NCBI GenBank assembly: GCA_965208685.1
Contig: CBDBPL010000007.1
Span: 4,526,001-4,590,000 of the forward strand
Reading direction: 5' to 3'
Origin: JAJEFO01 sp965208685
GTDB taxonomy: Bacteria > Pseudomonadota > Alphaproteobacteria > Rhodobacterales > Rhodobacteraceae
Length of the DNA stretch: 64,000 nt
Made by a program: the position numbers and the translations under genes. The first letter of the stretch is position 1. Each line of letters opens with the position of its first letter. The notes beneath the pieces were generated by a model. The model was not told the DNA's origin, made no database searches, and saw only the letters and a list, made by a program, of their open reading frames with translations. Shown here in pieces: positions 1 through 8,932 of the stretch.

Positions 1-2065
1 ACCCGCTGCACCGCCCTTGAACGACAAGGGATTGTGGCCAGGAAAAGGGGAATAGGAGAATTGCGGGCTTGCGCTCCCCAATTGTCAGGCGGCTTTGAAA
101 CAGAAGCGTGATTTGATGATCATCGGTTTCCAGCATGCTCATCGCACTGTCGGGAAGTCCGTAGCCGACAAACTGTCGGGCAATGTCTTTCAGCCCACGC
201 TTGGCCAGCGGCGCGGGAAGACGCGTATGATGGACCAGCATGGCCTTCAGTGATTCTATTGTAAGGCCACTTGCGGTCGACACATCCAGTTCGGCAGTTG
301 TCCGGGCGACGAGAGGCGCAGCATAGCTTGTTCCGACAACACTCTTCGTGGCGCCGTCTGGTGTGATCGACATCAATCCGGTCGGGAGTGCGGGTGACGA
401 CTGCCCAGCCCCCCCAACAGTGGCCACATCCGGTTTTACGCCGACCTGCAGACCAGGGCCGCGCCGAGTATAGACCGTGGGAGCACCGGCAATCTGATTT
501 GTCCCCGGCGGATTCAGGGCGCCAACGGAAATTGCTCGGGTGCTTTCGGCAGGCGTCCGGATCGTATCTGGTGACGTACGGGCGGCAAGATAGGTCTTCA
601 CGTCGACGGGACGCTTCTGCCAAGGTGCTCGTGATTGGGCCGGCGGAAGGTTTCCCACGGAATTCACGAACAGGACGCCATATGTGTCGGCAATTTGATC
701 GAGTCGTGCAGCGTAAATGCTGTATCGACTCTGGGCTACGTCCAGGGTGGCATTTACGGACAGGTTGAATATGCGGATACCATGTTGTGACACCGCTTCC
801 CTTACAGCCTGTTCCAACTCCTCGAGGAAATCTGAAAATCCCCTGGGATATTCCTTCATGAATGCTCCCTTGGGATAAAGTGCCGCGTCGTAGAGTACGC
901 AACCATCGGGCTCAGGCGCCACTACCGGCGAGTTTATCCCTTGCCCAATCGTCACCATTCCCGCGACCGCAGTGCCATGGGTCGGATCACAGTCGTCTGG
1001 ATCAAGATAGTCGAAACGGTCCAGCACCCAGCCGCCCAGCACGGATGCAATACCTGAATCGATGATGCCGACACGCGGATAGATCGACCCTCGCTGTCGC
1101 TCTGGAATCGCAACGGGCGCTTCCAGCCCTTCGGCCGGGGTCGTCGCGGCACAGCCAGGATCATCTGTTAGTTGCAACTGGACCGGCGGACCGATCGCTC
1201 GTACGAGTGGATGCGCTTGAAGTGCGGACAGCGATGTTTCGTGCCGCTCGGAATTCCTGTCGACTTCCGAAGGTTCAATTCGGAGTCTGCCGTCAACTGA
1301 GGTCGAACCCAGCCTGTCGTCCACGATTGCGGGGGCCTCGTTGAGCGTCAACTGCAGTTCGAGGACAGGCGTGCGTCCGATATTGGTCGAAAGAAATGCG
1401 CGCGAGCCTTTGCCAAATTCCTTTAGTAGGCCCTCAAGGCTTCGCGTGAGGGCAGAGCATCCGGTTGGATCATCCGAGATTTCCCGACGTGCGGGTGTTT
1501 CAAAGAGCTCGATCTGATATCCGGATACAGTTCTGGGGTCGTCGAAGAGTCCCATGGCCTCTGCCGTCGAAAACTGTCGTTTCTCGACCGCAGGAGCGAT
1601 TTCGATCGACTCGATGGCGCCGACTTCCGCCCTTGCCGCAGTTGAGGCCCTGTAGGGCTCGCCGTCGCTCTGCCTGTATTTTATCGCAACTTCGGTCTCG
1701 GCTCGGTTCATTCGAAGTATCAACGCATCCATGAAGATAAGCGATGCCCTGAAGTAGAGCGTGCCTATGGCGTCGGCACCAACGCAGGGAAACTGGTCTG
1801 CTATGAACAGATACCCCACCGGGCGGTAGGATTTGGCCAAGGCTTCAGTCCGCATCTGGACCTTCAGATAGGCTGCAGGTCCATGCGGGCTGTGTCGGAT
1901 TTCGTCCGCTGCCACTTCTGCTGCTGCAATCAACGCCTGCTTGTGCCTCTTGAACGCTTCGTCCGCGGCCTCGAAGAAATCCTTGTTTCTCGGTGGCTGA
2001 CCAGGCTCCGGCGCCCGGTGAAAGTCGCGGTCATTCAGGATGATCTGGACAGGATTATTCGGCAT
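1..2065 (-). CDS. S8 (subtilisin-like) peptidase, IteS-type anti-phage partner, 3' end outside window
   Basis: Serine protease of the subtilase family. One unbroken frame of about 688 codons runs from ATG at 2065 to the left edge, so the C-terminus is missing. The triad is visible: Asp336 in GIIDSG, His363 in DPTHGTAVAG and Ser580 in GTSYAAPLVA, with an oxyanion-type Asn in NSVGN. The 330 residues before the Asp form an N-terminal region I do not recognise. No signal peptide is seen, so the protein is probably cytoplasmic. The start overlaps the last 11 bases of the upstream AAA+ ATPase gene, which implies translational coupling. From memory, NCBI names such AAA+/S8 pairs IteA/IteS anti-phage proteins; the name is recall, the triad and coupling are seen. 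The nearby Tn3 remnants fit a mobile defence locus. Confidence 0.88.
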   Translation of the reverse strand, partial: MPNNPVQIILNDRDFHRAPEPGQPPRNKDFFEAADEAFKRHKQALIAAAEVAADEIRHSPHGPAAYLKVQMRTEALAKSYRPVGYLFIADQFPCVGADAIGTLYFRASLIFMDALILRMNRAETEVAIKYRQSDGEPYRASTAARAEVGAIESIEIAPAVEKRQFSTAEAMGLFDDPRTVSGYQIELFETPARREISDDPTGCSALTRSLEGLLKEFGKGSRAFLSTNIGRTPVLELQLTLNEAPAIVDDRLGSTSVDGRLRIEPSEVDRNSERHETSLSALQAHPLVRAIGPPVQLQLTDDPGCAATTPAEGLEAPVAIPERQRGSIYPRVGIIDSGIASVLGGWVLDRFDYLDPDDCDPTHGTAVAGMVTIGQGINSPVVAPEPDGCVLYDAALYPKGAFMKEYPRGFSDFLEELEQAVREAVSQHGIRIFNLSVNATLDVAQSRYSIYAARLDQIADTYGVLFVNSVGNLPPAQSRAPWQKRPVDVKTYLAARTSPDTIRTPAESTRAISVGALNPPGTNQIAGAPTVYTRRGPGLQVGVKPDVATVGGAGQSSPALPTGLMSITPDGATKSVVGTSYAAPLVARTTAELDVSTASGLTIESLKAMLVHHTRLPAPLAKRGLKDIARQFVGYGLPDSAMSMLETDDHQITLLFQSRLTIGERKPAILLFPFSWPQSLVVQGRCSG

Positions 2066-3266
2066 GTGATGTTACCTCTGCCAGCATAAGGTGCCTTTGC
2101 TGCCGCTTGATCTCGCTCACCCTTGATTGCCCGATTCCGGTAGCTTCACCGATCTCCGTCTGTTTCAGGCCAACGCCGCTGTCATTGGCAAGCAAGCTGA
2201 TGAAAGTTTCGGTGTCGCGTGCCAGAGCCCTTGTCGCTTCGGTATCATGGCTCGGTGCTCGCGCAACGACACGCGCCAGAACGCCAAAAAGAGATGCGCC
2301 ATCGGACTTGCTGCCACTCAATGCGACCAAACGTTTCACGGCCATGCACGTCCGTTCGATATCGGCACCGGATTGTCCATCAAGGCAAAACGCGAATACG
2401 CGTATTGTCGGTCCCGAAACCTGTAACGGCGCGAGAAACCGTTCAATGAGTTGCTCACGCGATTCCCGGTTCGGCGAGCCGATGTGGATCTGGCATTCGA
2501 AGCGCCGCCAGACAGCTTGATCCAGCAGGCGGTCATGGTTCGTGATCGCGATCGTGATTCCGAACCGCAGGCGTTCATCAAGATTCTGAAGAAGTGTATT
2601 CACGACACGCTTGATTTCTCCGACTTCCTGCGGATCGTCACGAAGCTTCGCCAACGCATCAAACTCGTCGAGGAGCAGTACACAGTTGTAACGATTGGCG
2701 AAGCTGAACAGGCTGGCGATGTTTCGGGCCGTCGTTCCGAGGAACGAAGAAATCAGGCCATCGATCCGTGCAGTGAGAAACGGGAGGCCAAGGCGGTGCG
2801 CGATGTAGTGCGCCGTTACGGTCTTGCCGGACCCGGGCGGGCCATAAATCAGGATTGTTCTGGTTGGTGCGACTCCAACGGCGCTCAATTCGGACGCCTT
2901 TCCCCATTCCTCAATCATGCTGTCCACTGAAAACCCGATCTCGTCGTCCAGAACTGGCTCCACAAACTCTTCTGCCGGGAAATTGATTTCGCACAGGACC
3001 GCGCCCGTCTCCCGGTCAATCGGAGCGTCTACGTTCGGCGACAATTCCTCCCCTGAGACCAGCATCCGCGAAACGTCGACGCGGGTTGGCGCAAGCTCCC
3101 TGGTATCGGAAGCGGACTTCAGGAGTCGGTCGATCACGGCCGCTTCCGTCGATGCCCCGGATCTCTCCAGGCGGGTTCTCAAGCGCACCACCTGCTTGTC
3201 GAGGGCAGTTCTGTCTTCCTGCAATCCTGCTCTGATGATGCTCTGCACAACCGAAAAATGTTCCAT
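2055..3266 (-). CDS. AAA+ ATPase, IteA-type partner of the S8 peptidase
   Basis: A 403-residue ATPase with Walker A GPPGSGKT (about 142-149) and Walker B LLLDEFD (about 197-203) in a central AAA+ module, like proteasomal/FtsH-type ATPases. The first 120 residues are a helical, poorly conserved-looking region. The last 30 residues include GIGQSRVSEIKRQQ, which resembles a helix-turn-helix and could bind DNA or the partner. It is first of a two-gene unit, and its stop codon lies inside the start of the S8 peptidase gene. In protease-ATPase pairs the ATPase is expected to sense or unfold and the protease to cut; that role is inference. An ordinary housekeeping ATPase is less likely given the coupling and the transposon neighbours. 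Confidence 0.88.
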   Translation of the reverse strand: MEHFSVVQSIIRAGLQEDRTALDKQVVRLRTRLERSGASTEAAVIDRLLKSASDTRELAPTRVDVSRMLVSGEELSPNVDAPIDRETGAVLCEINFPAEEFVEPVLDDEIGFSVDSMIEEWGKASELSAVGVAPTRTILIYGPPGSGKTVTAHYIAHRLGLPFLTARIDGLISSFLGTTARNIASLFSFANRYNCVLLLDEFDALAKLRDDPQEVGEIKRVVNTLLQNLDERLRFGITIAITNHDRLLDQAVWRRFECQIHIGSPNRESREQLIERFLAPLQVSGPTIRVFAFCLDGQSGADIERTCMAVKRLVALSGSKSDGASLFGVLARVVARAPSHDTEATRALARDTETFISLLANDSGVGLKQTEIGEATGIGQSRVSEIKRQQRHLMLAEVTSHAE

Positions 3267-3580
3267 GTCGGGACTTCTCTGCGAATCGGAGTTTGGACAT
3301 CAATATCGCATTTCAATAATAAATATCAATGAAAATGGCATCTGTATTCTAAGATTGGAGAAATTATCTGCAGGTGAAGAGCCAGAATCGCACCTGGATG
3401 TGCGATTCCGTATGCCGGGTGCAGCCTTGGGGGTCCATCAGATTGCTTGTACGCGGAACCACGCCAAGAAGAAACGGACCGGAAACATCCGCTAAGGTCT
3501 GGCTTCTTGGATCTCCCTGTATGCGGTTGATCTTCCTACACGGCCTAGTACGCACGAAGGTGGTCAAAAACGGCAAGATT
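3267..3580. other. intergenic region upstream of the ATPase-protease pair
   Basis: No convincing gene. The part next to the ATPase start (about 3300-3370) is AT-rich and is the likely promoter for the minus-strand pair. A perfect inverted repeat lies within it (listed separately). I found no clear Tn3 terminal inverted repeat or tRNA here. Confidence 0.5.
3385..3408. repeat. perfect 9-bp inverted repeat with 6-base loop
   Basis: GAATCGCAC and GTGCGATTC flank CTGGAT. It lies about 120 bases upstream of the ATPase start, between the defence pair and the recombinase. It could be an operator, a recombinase subsite or an RNA hairpin. There is no U-tract, so a terminator is unlikely. Confidence 0.55.
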
Positions 3581-4145
3581 TCAGGAAGGAGTGGATTGAG
3601 CATTCTTGATGCGATCGATTGTAGCGACGCCGACATTGAAGTGGCGTGTTATCGAGCGGATTGATCGGCCATCGTTGAGCATCCTGGCCACTTCCGATTG
3701 CTGATGCGTCGTGAGTTTCGGCTTTCGGCCGAACTTGACGCCCCGCTTGCGGGCGGACTGCCGTCCCTCTTCAGTTCGGTCCTTGATGAGATTGCGTTCG
3801 AGCTCTGAAAGTCCAGCAAAAACGGTGAGCAGGAACTCTCCCGTCGGGTTGGTTGTGTCCGCCCAGGGCTCCCGGAGGGACTTGAAGTTGGCGCCCAGGA
3901 CCTCCAGTGACCTCGTGATTTCAAGGAGATCATGGGTTGATCTCGCCAGGCGATCAAGGCTGGTGACGATGAGCGTGTCCGCGTCAGAGATGTCGCTCAG
4001 CATCTTCTCAAGCTGGACGCGCTTCCGGTCGTATCCGGTGCGTTTCTCCCGGTAGATGCGCTCGCAGACGGCGTTTGCGGAGCTGCTCGATCTGGGCTTC
4101 CAGCTTCTGCCCGGTTGTCGAGACACGTGCATATCCGATCAGCAT
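3581..4145 (-). pseudogene. tnpR: serine recombinase (resolvase/invertase), frameshifted tnpR
   Basis: Site-specific recombinase of the Tn3/Hin resolvase family. The N-terminal piece starts at ATG 4145 with MLIGYARVSTTGQKLEAQIE, including the catalytic Ser of the YARVST motif. The family then continues in another frame (AVCERIYREKRTGYDR ... TSLDRLARSTHDLLEI) through a C-terminal helix-turn-helix ending in ATIDRIKNAQ. The break is near 4070-4079, where one base appears to be missing, so the gene is probably dead unless this is a sequencing error. It lies downstream of a tnpA remnant on the same strand with a res-like site between them, so it is most likely the transposon's resolvase. Confidence 0.85.
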
Positions 4146-4165
4146 GGAAAACCGCCCGAATCCGG

Positions 4166-4257
4166 CGCTTTCTTTCGGAACAAGTTTCCGGAACATGCAA
4201 CCGATTGATTGTGCCCCAGAAATCTTCCGTTCGGAAACTTATAAGTTACGGAACATG
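4166..4257. other. res-like recombination site of the Tn3 remnant
   Basis: Between tnpA and tnpR there is a 12-bp perfect palindrome AACTTATAAGTT at 4236-4247. Two near copies of the element AAGTT..CGGAACATG occur at about 4183-4198 and 4243-4257. Repeated inverted subsites between tnpA and tnpR are what a Tn3 res site looks like, and the region should also hold the tnpR promoter. Subsite borders are not resolved by eye. Confidence 0.55.
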
Positions 4258-5319
4258 TCACGCGGCCAGCTCCATGTCATTCAGGGCAAGGCGCGTGTTC
4301 ATGTCGAGATCAAGGACACCGTACGGGTTGATGTGGCTGTGAGGCAGCGGGTTCAGGGCGGCCATGTCGCGGGCCGTCATTTTCCTGCGCCAAGCCTGAT
4401 CGGCGAGAACGTCCTGGATCATGAGCGTGTTCACATGGACCATCGAACTTTGCAGCAAGTGCAGAGACAAGACCGAGATTTCCTGATCGTCACGGCGGTT
4501 GGAGACCAGCTCGTTGCCGTTTCCGAAGAAGATGAAATCGTTCGCGCCATTCCAGCGCTCGATCACGTTGAGCCCGGAATTGAACTCGCGCCGCAAATCC
4601 CTGTCGCCGAGAAACTTGCAAAGAAAAATCGTCTTGGCCGCCTTCCCGAGCTCGAGCAGCGCGGCGAAGACCGGGTGGCCTTGGCCCCGGACGAACCGGC
4701 GCAGGATCGTTTCGGCTCCCGCGGTTCGCTGCTTCAGGGCGGTCGCGAGCTTGATCATCTCGTCATAATGTTGGGCAATCAGCTCCCAGTTGATCGGTCT
4801 GGGCGCAAACAGCGGCTCGAGATGCTTGCAGTCACGTTCCGCCTTGGGTTCTGCACGCACCAGCTTCTGGAGAGCGATCCCCTTGAACCGGGGCATGAGT
4901 TCAAATCCCAGCAAATGGCAAAAGGCGAAGCCGACGATGCTCTGTCCATGCGTGTCAACGAACTGACGATCGATCTCCAGCTCAGTGCCATGGTGCAGGA
5001 CACCTTCGATCATCGAGGCGACTTCGGACGACGACACCTGCTTGAGCTGCGAGTGGATGCAGGTGGCTTTCGCGTCAACATGCCAGTAGATCATGACGCC
5101 GCGCCCGTCGTAGCGCTGATGCCACTCGGTCATCAGGTTTTGGTCCCAGGACACAAGCTGCGTGGAATCTGACGCGCAACTGCTGGTCCTCTCACCCCAG
5201 ATATCCGTCAGACGTACACGGTTCGTGGCATCAGCAACGGCACGTGTGGCGGCTCTCAGCGCATTCTTGTGGATGAACCGCTGCCGTATGTAGAGCAGTT
5301 CCTTGCAGGTGACGTCATG
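4258..5319 (-). pseudogene. tnpA: Tn3-family transposase, C-terminal fragment
   Basis: About 350 residues of the C-terminal part of a Tn3 transposase, which is normally close to 1,000 residues. Recognisable pieces in order are CKELLYIRQRFIHKNALRAA, CASDSTQL, WDQNLMTEWHQRYDGRGVMI, SSSEVASMIEGVLHH, FVDTHGQSIVGFAFCHLLGF and DDQEISVLSLHLLQSSMVHV. The DDE residues are therefore probably all present, but the N-terminal two thirds, which bind the terminal repeats, are gone. Recognisable homology begins near 5319, 73 bases from the stop of the MocR gene. The remnant is read in the same frame as that gene but is separated from it by the stop at 5392-5394. The element cannot move on its own. Confidence 0.88.
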
Positions 5320-5391
5320 CGGCCCGGCCGCTCCGCTGCGTGGTCGCCAGTCCGGGAGTTTCCGGATTTCCGCCGCTGGCCGTCCGGAGCC

Positions 5392-6891
5392 CTACGGCGG
5401 CGCTCCACCGGAACAGGCGTCCGGGAGCGCGCGGGCGATCTTGCCGATGCCTTCCGCGATCAGGGATCTCGCGATCGCCGAATACCCCAGCCGGATGTGG
5501 TTCCGGTTGTTCCTCTCGTCGGAGAACGTGAAGCCGCCCGCCTCGAAATACACGCCCTCGGCCTGAACGAGGTCGCTGAGCACGCCCGCGTCCGCCCCGT
5601 CAGGCAGCCTGAGCCAAGTACTGCCACCGCCGTATTCCGGCTTCGTGGCCCGGCCCGGGAAGTGCCGCTCCAGGGCCTCGTGCATGACTTCGCACCGCTG
5701 CCGGTAGATTCCCGTGATCCTGGCGACGAAGCGGTCGTAGTATCCGCGCTGGAGGAACAGCGCGACGCTGCGCTGGTTGTTCACCGGAGGATGGCGCAGG
5801 ATGTGGTGCCGCAGGGCTCTCGCCTCCCGGATGAAGTCCCGTTCCGCGACCAGGTAGCCGATGCGCAGCCCGGGCAGGAGCGACTTCGAGAGGCTGCCGA
5901 CATAGGCGACGTTTCCCCATTCGTCGAGGCTCTTCAGTGCTCTCGGCTGCACGAGGTTGAAGCTGATGTCGGCCTCGTAGTCGTCCTCGATGATGAACTG
6001 CCCCGCCCGCCTCGTCCGCGCCAGCAGCTCGAGCTTGCGGTCGAGCGGCATCGTGACCGTCGTCGGGAACTGGTGGCTCGGCGTCACGAACAGGCACCGG
6101 CACCGGCCTGCCTCCGCGCCGACGACCAGGCCGTCCCGGTCGACGGGAAGGCGCACCGTGTCGATGCCCTCGATCCGCGCCATGTTGATCACGTCCGGGT
6201 AGCCGGGATCCTCGACCCCGAGCGTCTCGCCCGGCGACAGGAGGAGCTTGATCGCAAGGTACAGCGCCTGTTGCCCTCCGACGGTCACCAGCACCTCGTC
6301 GGGATGCGCCATGATTCCCCGCTTGGCCAGCACGCGCTGGATGAGCTGCTCGATCAGCATGCCGTCGTCGACGGCGGAAAAGTCCGTCGCCCAGTTCCCG
6401 ATCTCGACCACGTTCACCGAATCCCGGACGCACTCGCGCCAGCTCGCGATCGGGAAGAGCGACGGATCGATCAGGCCGCAGACGAACGGATAGCGGAACC
6501 GCAGCAGACAGTCCGACGGCTTCACGACGTGCTGCAGGTTGAAGCTGCGGCCGCTGAAGAACGTCCGGTAGTCGACCCTTTCCCGCGACGCCCTCATGCC
6601 GTCCGCACGGTCCGCGTGCCCGGCATGACCAGGATCCGCGAGCGCGTCCGGGTTGACGAAGTGGCCCGAGCGCGTCCGGGCCTTCACGAACCCGTCCTGC
6701 TTCAGGCCGTCATAGGCCAGCGACACCGTCGTCACGCTGACCCGCAGTTCGCGGGACAGCTGGCGTACTGACGGCAGGGGACTATGCAGCGGAAACTGCC
6801 TGTTCAGGATCCCGATCGCAAGCTGGCGGCGGATCTGCATCTGCAGGCTCTCCGACGCGCCCCGGTCGATCAGGATCATGTTCTCGTACAT
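5392..6891 (-). CDS. MocR/PdxR-family transcriptional regulator (GntR HTH + aminotransferase fold)
   Basis: A 499-residue regulator. Residues 1-80 are a GntR-type winged helix (QIRRQLAIGIL, LPSVRQLSRELRVSVTTVSL). The rest is a fold-type I PLP aminotransferase-like domain with the lysine motif YVGSLSKSLLPGLRIGYLV, so it probably binds PLP as a sensor. The ATG at 6891 (MYENMILIDRG) is chosen because the 81 residues upstream are low-complexity Arg-rich and unlike the family. The gene is divergent from the catabolic operon starting at 7221 and probably controls it. MocR itself was named from rhizopine catabolism, and two genes in the opposite operon resemble MocD and MocE. The 3' end abuts the Tn3 remnant. 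Confidence 0.92.
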   Translation of the reverse strand: MYENMILIDRGASESLQMQIRRQLAIGILNRQFPLHSPLPSVRQLSRELRVSVTTVSLAYDGLKQDGFVKARTRSGHFVNPDALADPGHAGHADRADGMRASRERVDYRTFFSGRSFNLQHVVKPSDCLLRFRYPFVCGLIDPSLFPIASWRECVRDSVNVVEIGNWATDFSAVDDGMLIEQLIQRVLAKRGIMAHPDEVLVTVGGQQALYLAIKLLLSPGETLGVEDPGYPDVINMARIEGIDTVRLPVDRDGLVVGAEAGRCRCLFVTPSHQFPTTVTMPLDRKLELLARTRRAGQFIIEDDYEADISFNLVQPRALKSLDEWGNVAYVGSLSKSLLPGLRIGYLVAERDFIREARALRHHILRHPPVNNQRSVALFLQRGYYDRFVARITGIYRQRCEVMHEALERHFPGRATKPEYGGGSTWLRLPDGADAGVLSDLVQAEGVYFEAGGFTFSDERNNRNHIRLGYSAIARSLIAEGIGKIARALPDACSGGAPP

Positions 6892-7154
6892 CGCGGCCCG
6901 TGCATGGCTGCCGTACGACGGGCGGTCAAGCGACGTCCCTCGCGCCTCCTGCCTGCGTCGGCAGCCGACCTGCCCATGCCTGCCCGGGCCCCGGACCGCC
7001 CCTGAGGCGGGACCGGCAATGTCAATGCGCCAACGCAGCATGGCCATTCCGCGAGTCCGCTTGCGGGACCGGCGACGAGGCCCGCGCCGCGCCGGACGGC
7101 GCCGGATGCATCGCCGGTCCGCCTCTGTACGCAAATTGAATCCGATCTGTCTTT

Positions 7155-7172
7155 AGGCGCCACCCGGCGCCT
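7155..7172. promoter_or_regulatory. palindrome in the MocR/dehydratase divergent region, candidate operator
   Basis: AGGCGCC and GGCGCCT are separated by four bases, 49 bases before the dehydratase ATG. The rest of the 6892-7220 divergent region holds no gene and must contain both promoters. MocR regulators often bind repeats close to the divergent promoter, so this is a candidate site; binding is inference. Confidence 0.4.
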
Positions 7173-7220
7173 GCACTAGGAGTGGTTCCGGGCCGACGGC
7201 ACATGACGAGGGAGACGGGC

Positions 7221-8918
7221 ATGCCCCGGGCAGCCGCACAGGATCGAAATGGCGGAACGCGGAGGCGCAGCGACCTGCAGTTTCTCGGCGTCGAGCGTTC
7301 GCTGCAACGCGCTTGGGCGAAGGGCGCCGGCCTGATCGACGAGGAGTTCGAGCGCCCGATGATTGCGGTCGTCAACACGTGCCAGGAGTTCTCGCCCGAA
7401 AACGTTCACCTCAGGCAGGTCGGCGACGCGGTCAAGGCGGGCATCCGCATGGCCGGAGGGACGCCCTGCGAGTTCAACGCCTTCCACGTCACGGACAGCG
7501 AGACCTTCGCCTCGGCCGGCATGCGCTACGTGCTGCCGAGCCGCGACCTCGTCGCGGACATGATCGAGCTGATGGTGCAAGGCCACCGCTTCGACGCGAT
7601 GGTCCTGGTCGCCTCCGGCGACAAGGTCGTCCCGGGCATGGCGATGGCGGCGGCGCGCCTGGACCTGCCCGCCCTCATGCTCTACGGCGGGCCGACCAGG
7701 GCAGGCGTCCACAAGGGGCGCAAGGTCTTCCTGGAGACGGTGTACGACGGGGTCGGCCAGCACCTGCGCGGCGCGCTCGACAGGCAGGAGCTCAAGGCGC
7801 TCGAGGACAGCCACTTCCCGTTCCCCGGGGCGTCCGACACCGCCACGTCCGGGAACACCGCCGGCATCTACACGGAGGCGCTGGGCCTCGCGCTGCCCGG
7901 CACCGGCACCCTGCCTGCCGCAGGCAGCCACCAGCTCCGCGCCGCGAAGCGCGCCGGCATGCGCATCATGGACCTCGTCAGGGACGATCTCCGGCCGTCC
8001 GCGATCCTGACGCAGGAGGCCTTCGAGAACGCCATGCGGGTCGGCATGGCGGTCGGCGGCTCCACCAACATGGTCCTGCACATGACCGCCATCGCGAAGG
8101 AGGCCGGGTTGAAGGTGGACTTCGACACCTGGGACCGGCTGAGCCGCGACACGCCGACGCTGGTCGCGCTCGCGCCGTCCGGGCCGTGGGGCGTGACGGA
8201 TCTCGGCGACGCGGGCGGCGTGCCGGCCGTGCTGCGCGCCCTCGGCGACCTGGTCCATGCAGGCGCAAGGACGGTCGGAGGCGGCACCGTGGGCGAGATC
8301 GCCGACGCCGCCGAGAACGGGAACCCCGCGTGCATTCGCGGCATGGACGATCCGGTTGAGGCCGACGCCGCGATCAATGTCCTGAAGGGCAGCCTTGCGC
8401 CGGACGGAGCCGTGGTGAAGGCCTCCGGGGTCGCCCGCGACATGCGGGAAGCCGTCCTCCGGGCCCGCGTCTTCGAGGACGAGGAGGGCGCGATCGAAGC
8501 CATTCGCGGCAACGGAATCAGCCCCGGCACCTGCCTGGTGATCCGCAACGAGGGCCCGCGCGGCGGTCCCGGCATGCGCGAGATGCTGGGCGCCACCTCG
8601 GCGCTGATGGGGGCGGGTCTCGGGAGCAGCTGCGCCCTTGTGACCGACGGAAGGTTCTCCGGTGCCACGCACGGCCCCGCGATCGGATACGTCACCCCGG
8701 AAGCGGCACGAGGCGGCCCGATCGCGTTCGTCGAGGACGGCGACACTGTCCGTGTCGACCTTCCCGGGCGCAGGCTGGAGCTCGACGTGTCCCCCGACGA
8801 GCTGGCGGCGCGGAGGAGCCGCCACGTGCCCGTGCAGGCCCGGGTCACGCGCGGCTACCTCAAGCACTATTCGGAAACCGTGGCGCCCGCCTCCGAGGGG
8901 GCGGTGCTGCCGAGATAG
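7221..8918 (+). CDS. IlvD/Edd-family dehydratase-like protein lacking the Fe-S cysteines
   Basis: A 565-residue member of the dihydroxy-acid/sugar-acid dehydratase family. The family backbone is clear: RPMIAVVNTCQEFSPENVHL, PSRDLVADMIELMV, AVGGSTNMVLHM, EGPRGGPGMREML and TDGRFSGATHGPAIGYVTPE. The last contains the catalytic-Ser region. The cluster ligands are absent: the usual NCDK/GCDK reads SGDK (Ser132), the usual GxCxGM region reads GASDTATSG (Ser205), and NPC of the [2Fe-2S] enzymes reads SPEN. The lysine and metal-binding Asp after the second ligand remain. ATG 7221 is chosen for the GAGGGAG ribosome site 6-12 bases upstream; an in-frame GTG at 7182 and ATG at 7203 are alternatives. First gene of the operon and separated by 14 bases from the oxygenase. 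Likely a changed-function sugar-acid dehydratase relative. Confidence 0.88.
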   Translation: MPRAAAQDRNGGTRRRSDLQFLGVERSLQRAWAKGAGLIDEEFERPMIAVVNTCQEFSPENVHLRQVGDAVKAGIRMAGGTPCEFNAFHVTDSETFASAGMRYVLPSRDLVADMIELMVQGHRFDAMVLVASGDKVVPGMAMAAARLDLPALMLYGGPTRAGVHKGRKVFLETVYDGVGQHLRGALDRQELKALEDSHFPFPGASDTATSGNTAGIYTEALGLALPGTGTLPAAGSHQLRAAKRAGMRIMDLVRDDLRPSAILTQEAFENAMRVGMAVGGSTNMVLHMTAIAKEAGLKVDFDTWDRLSRDTPTLVALAPSGPWGVTDLGDAGGVPAVLRALGDLVHAGARTVGGGTVGEIADAAENGNPACIRGMDDPVEADAAINVLKGSLAPDGAVVKASGVARDMREAVLRARVFEDEEGAIEAIRGNGISPGTCLVIRNEGPRGGPGMREMLGATSALMGAGLGSSCALVTDGRFSGATHGPAIGYVTPEAARGGPIAFVEDGDTVRVDLPGRRLELDVSPDELAARRSRHVPVQARVTRGYLKHYSETVAPASEGAVLPR

Positions 8919-8932
8919 AGGGTGGAGGAACG

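Noticed and set aside
120..902. 260-codon open frame on the minus strand inside the S8 protease gene
   Set aside because: Its product is Arg/Cys-rich and matches nothing, while another minus-strand frame over the same bases gives the complete subtilase triad.
3267..5390. 38-bp Tn3 terminal inverted repeats
   Set aside because: I searched both sides of the remnant for GGGG-starting repeats and saw none that match each other.
5269..6771. 500-codon plus-strand open frame opposite the MocR gene
   Set aside because: Antisense shadow of a GC-rich gene; the minus strand shows the GntR and aminotransferase motifs.
7176..8867. 563-codon minus-strand open frame opposite the dehydratase
   Set aside because: No family features; the plus strand carries IlvD motifs and ribosome site.
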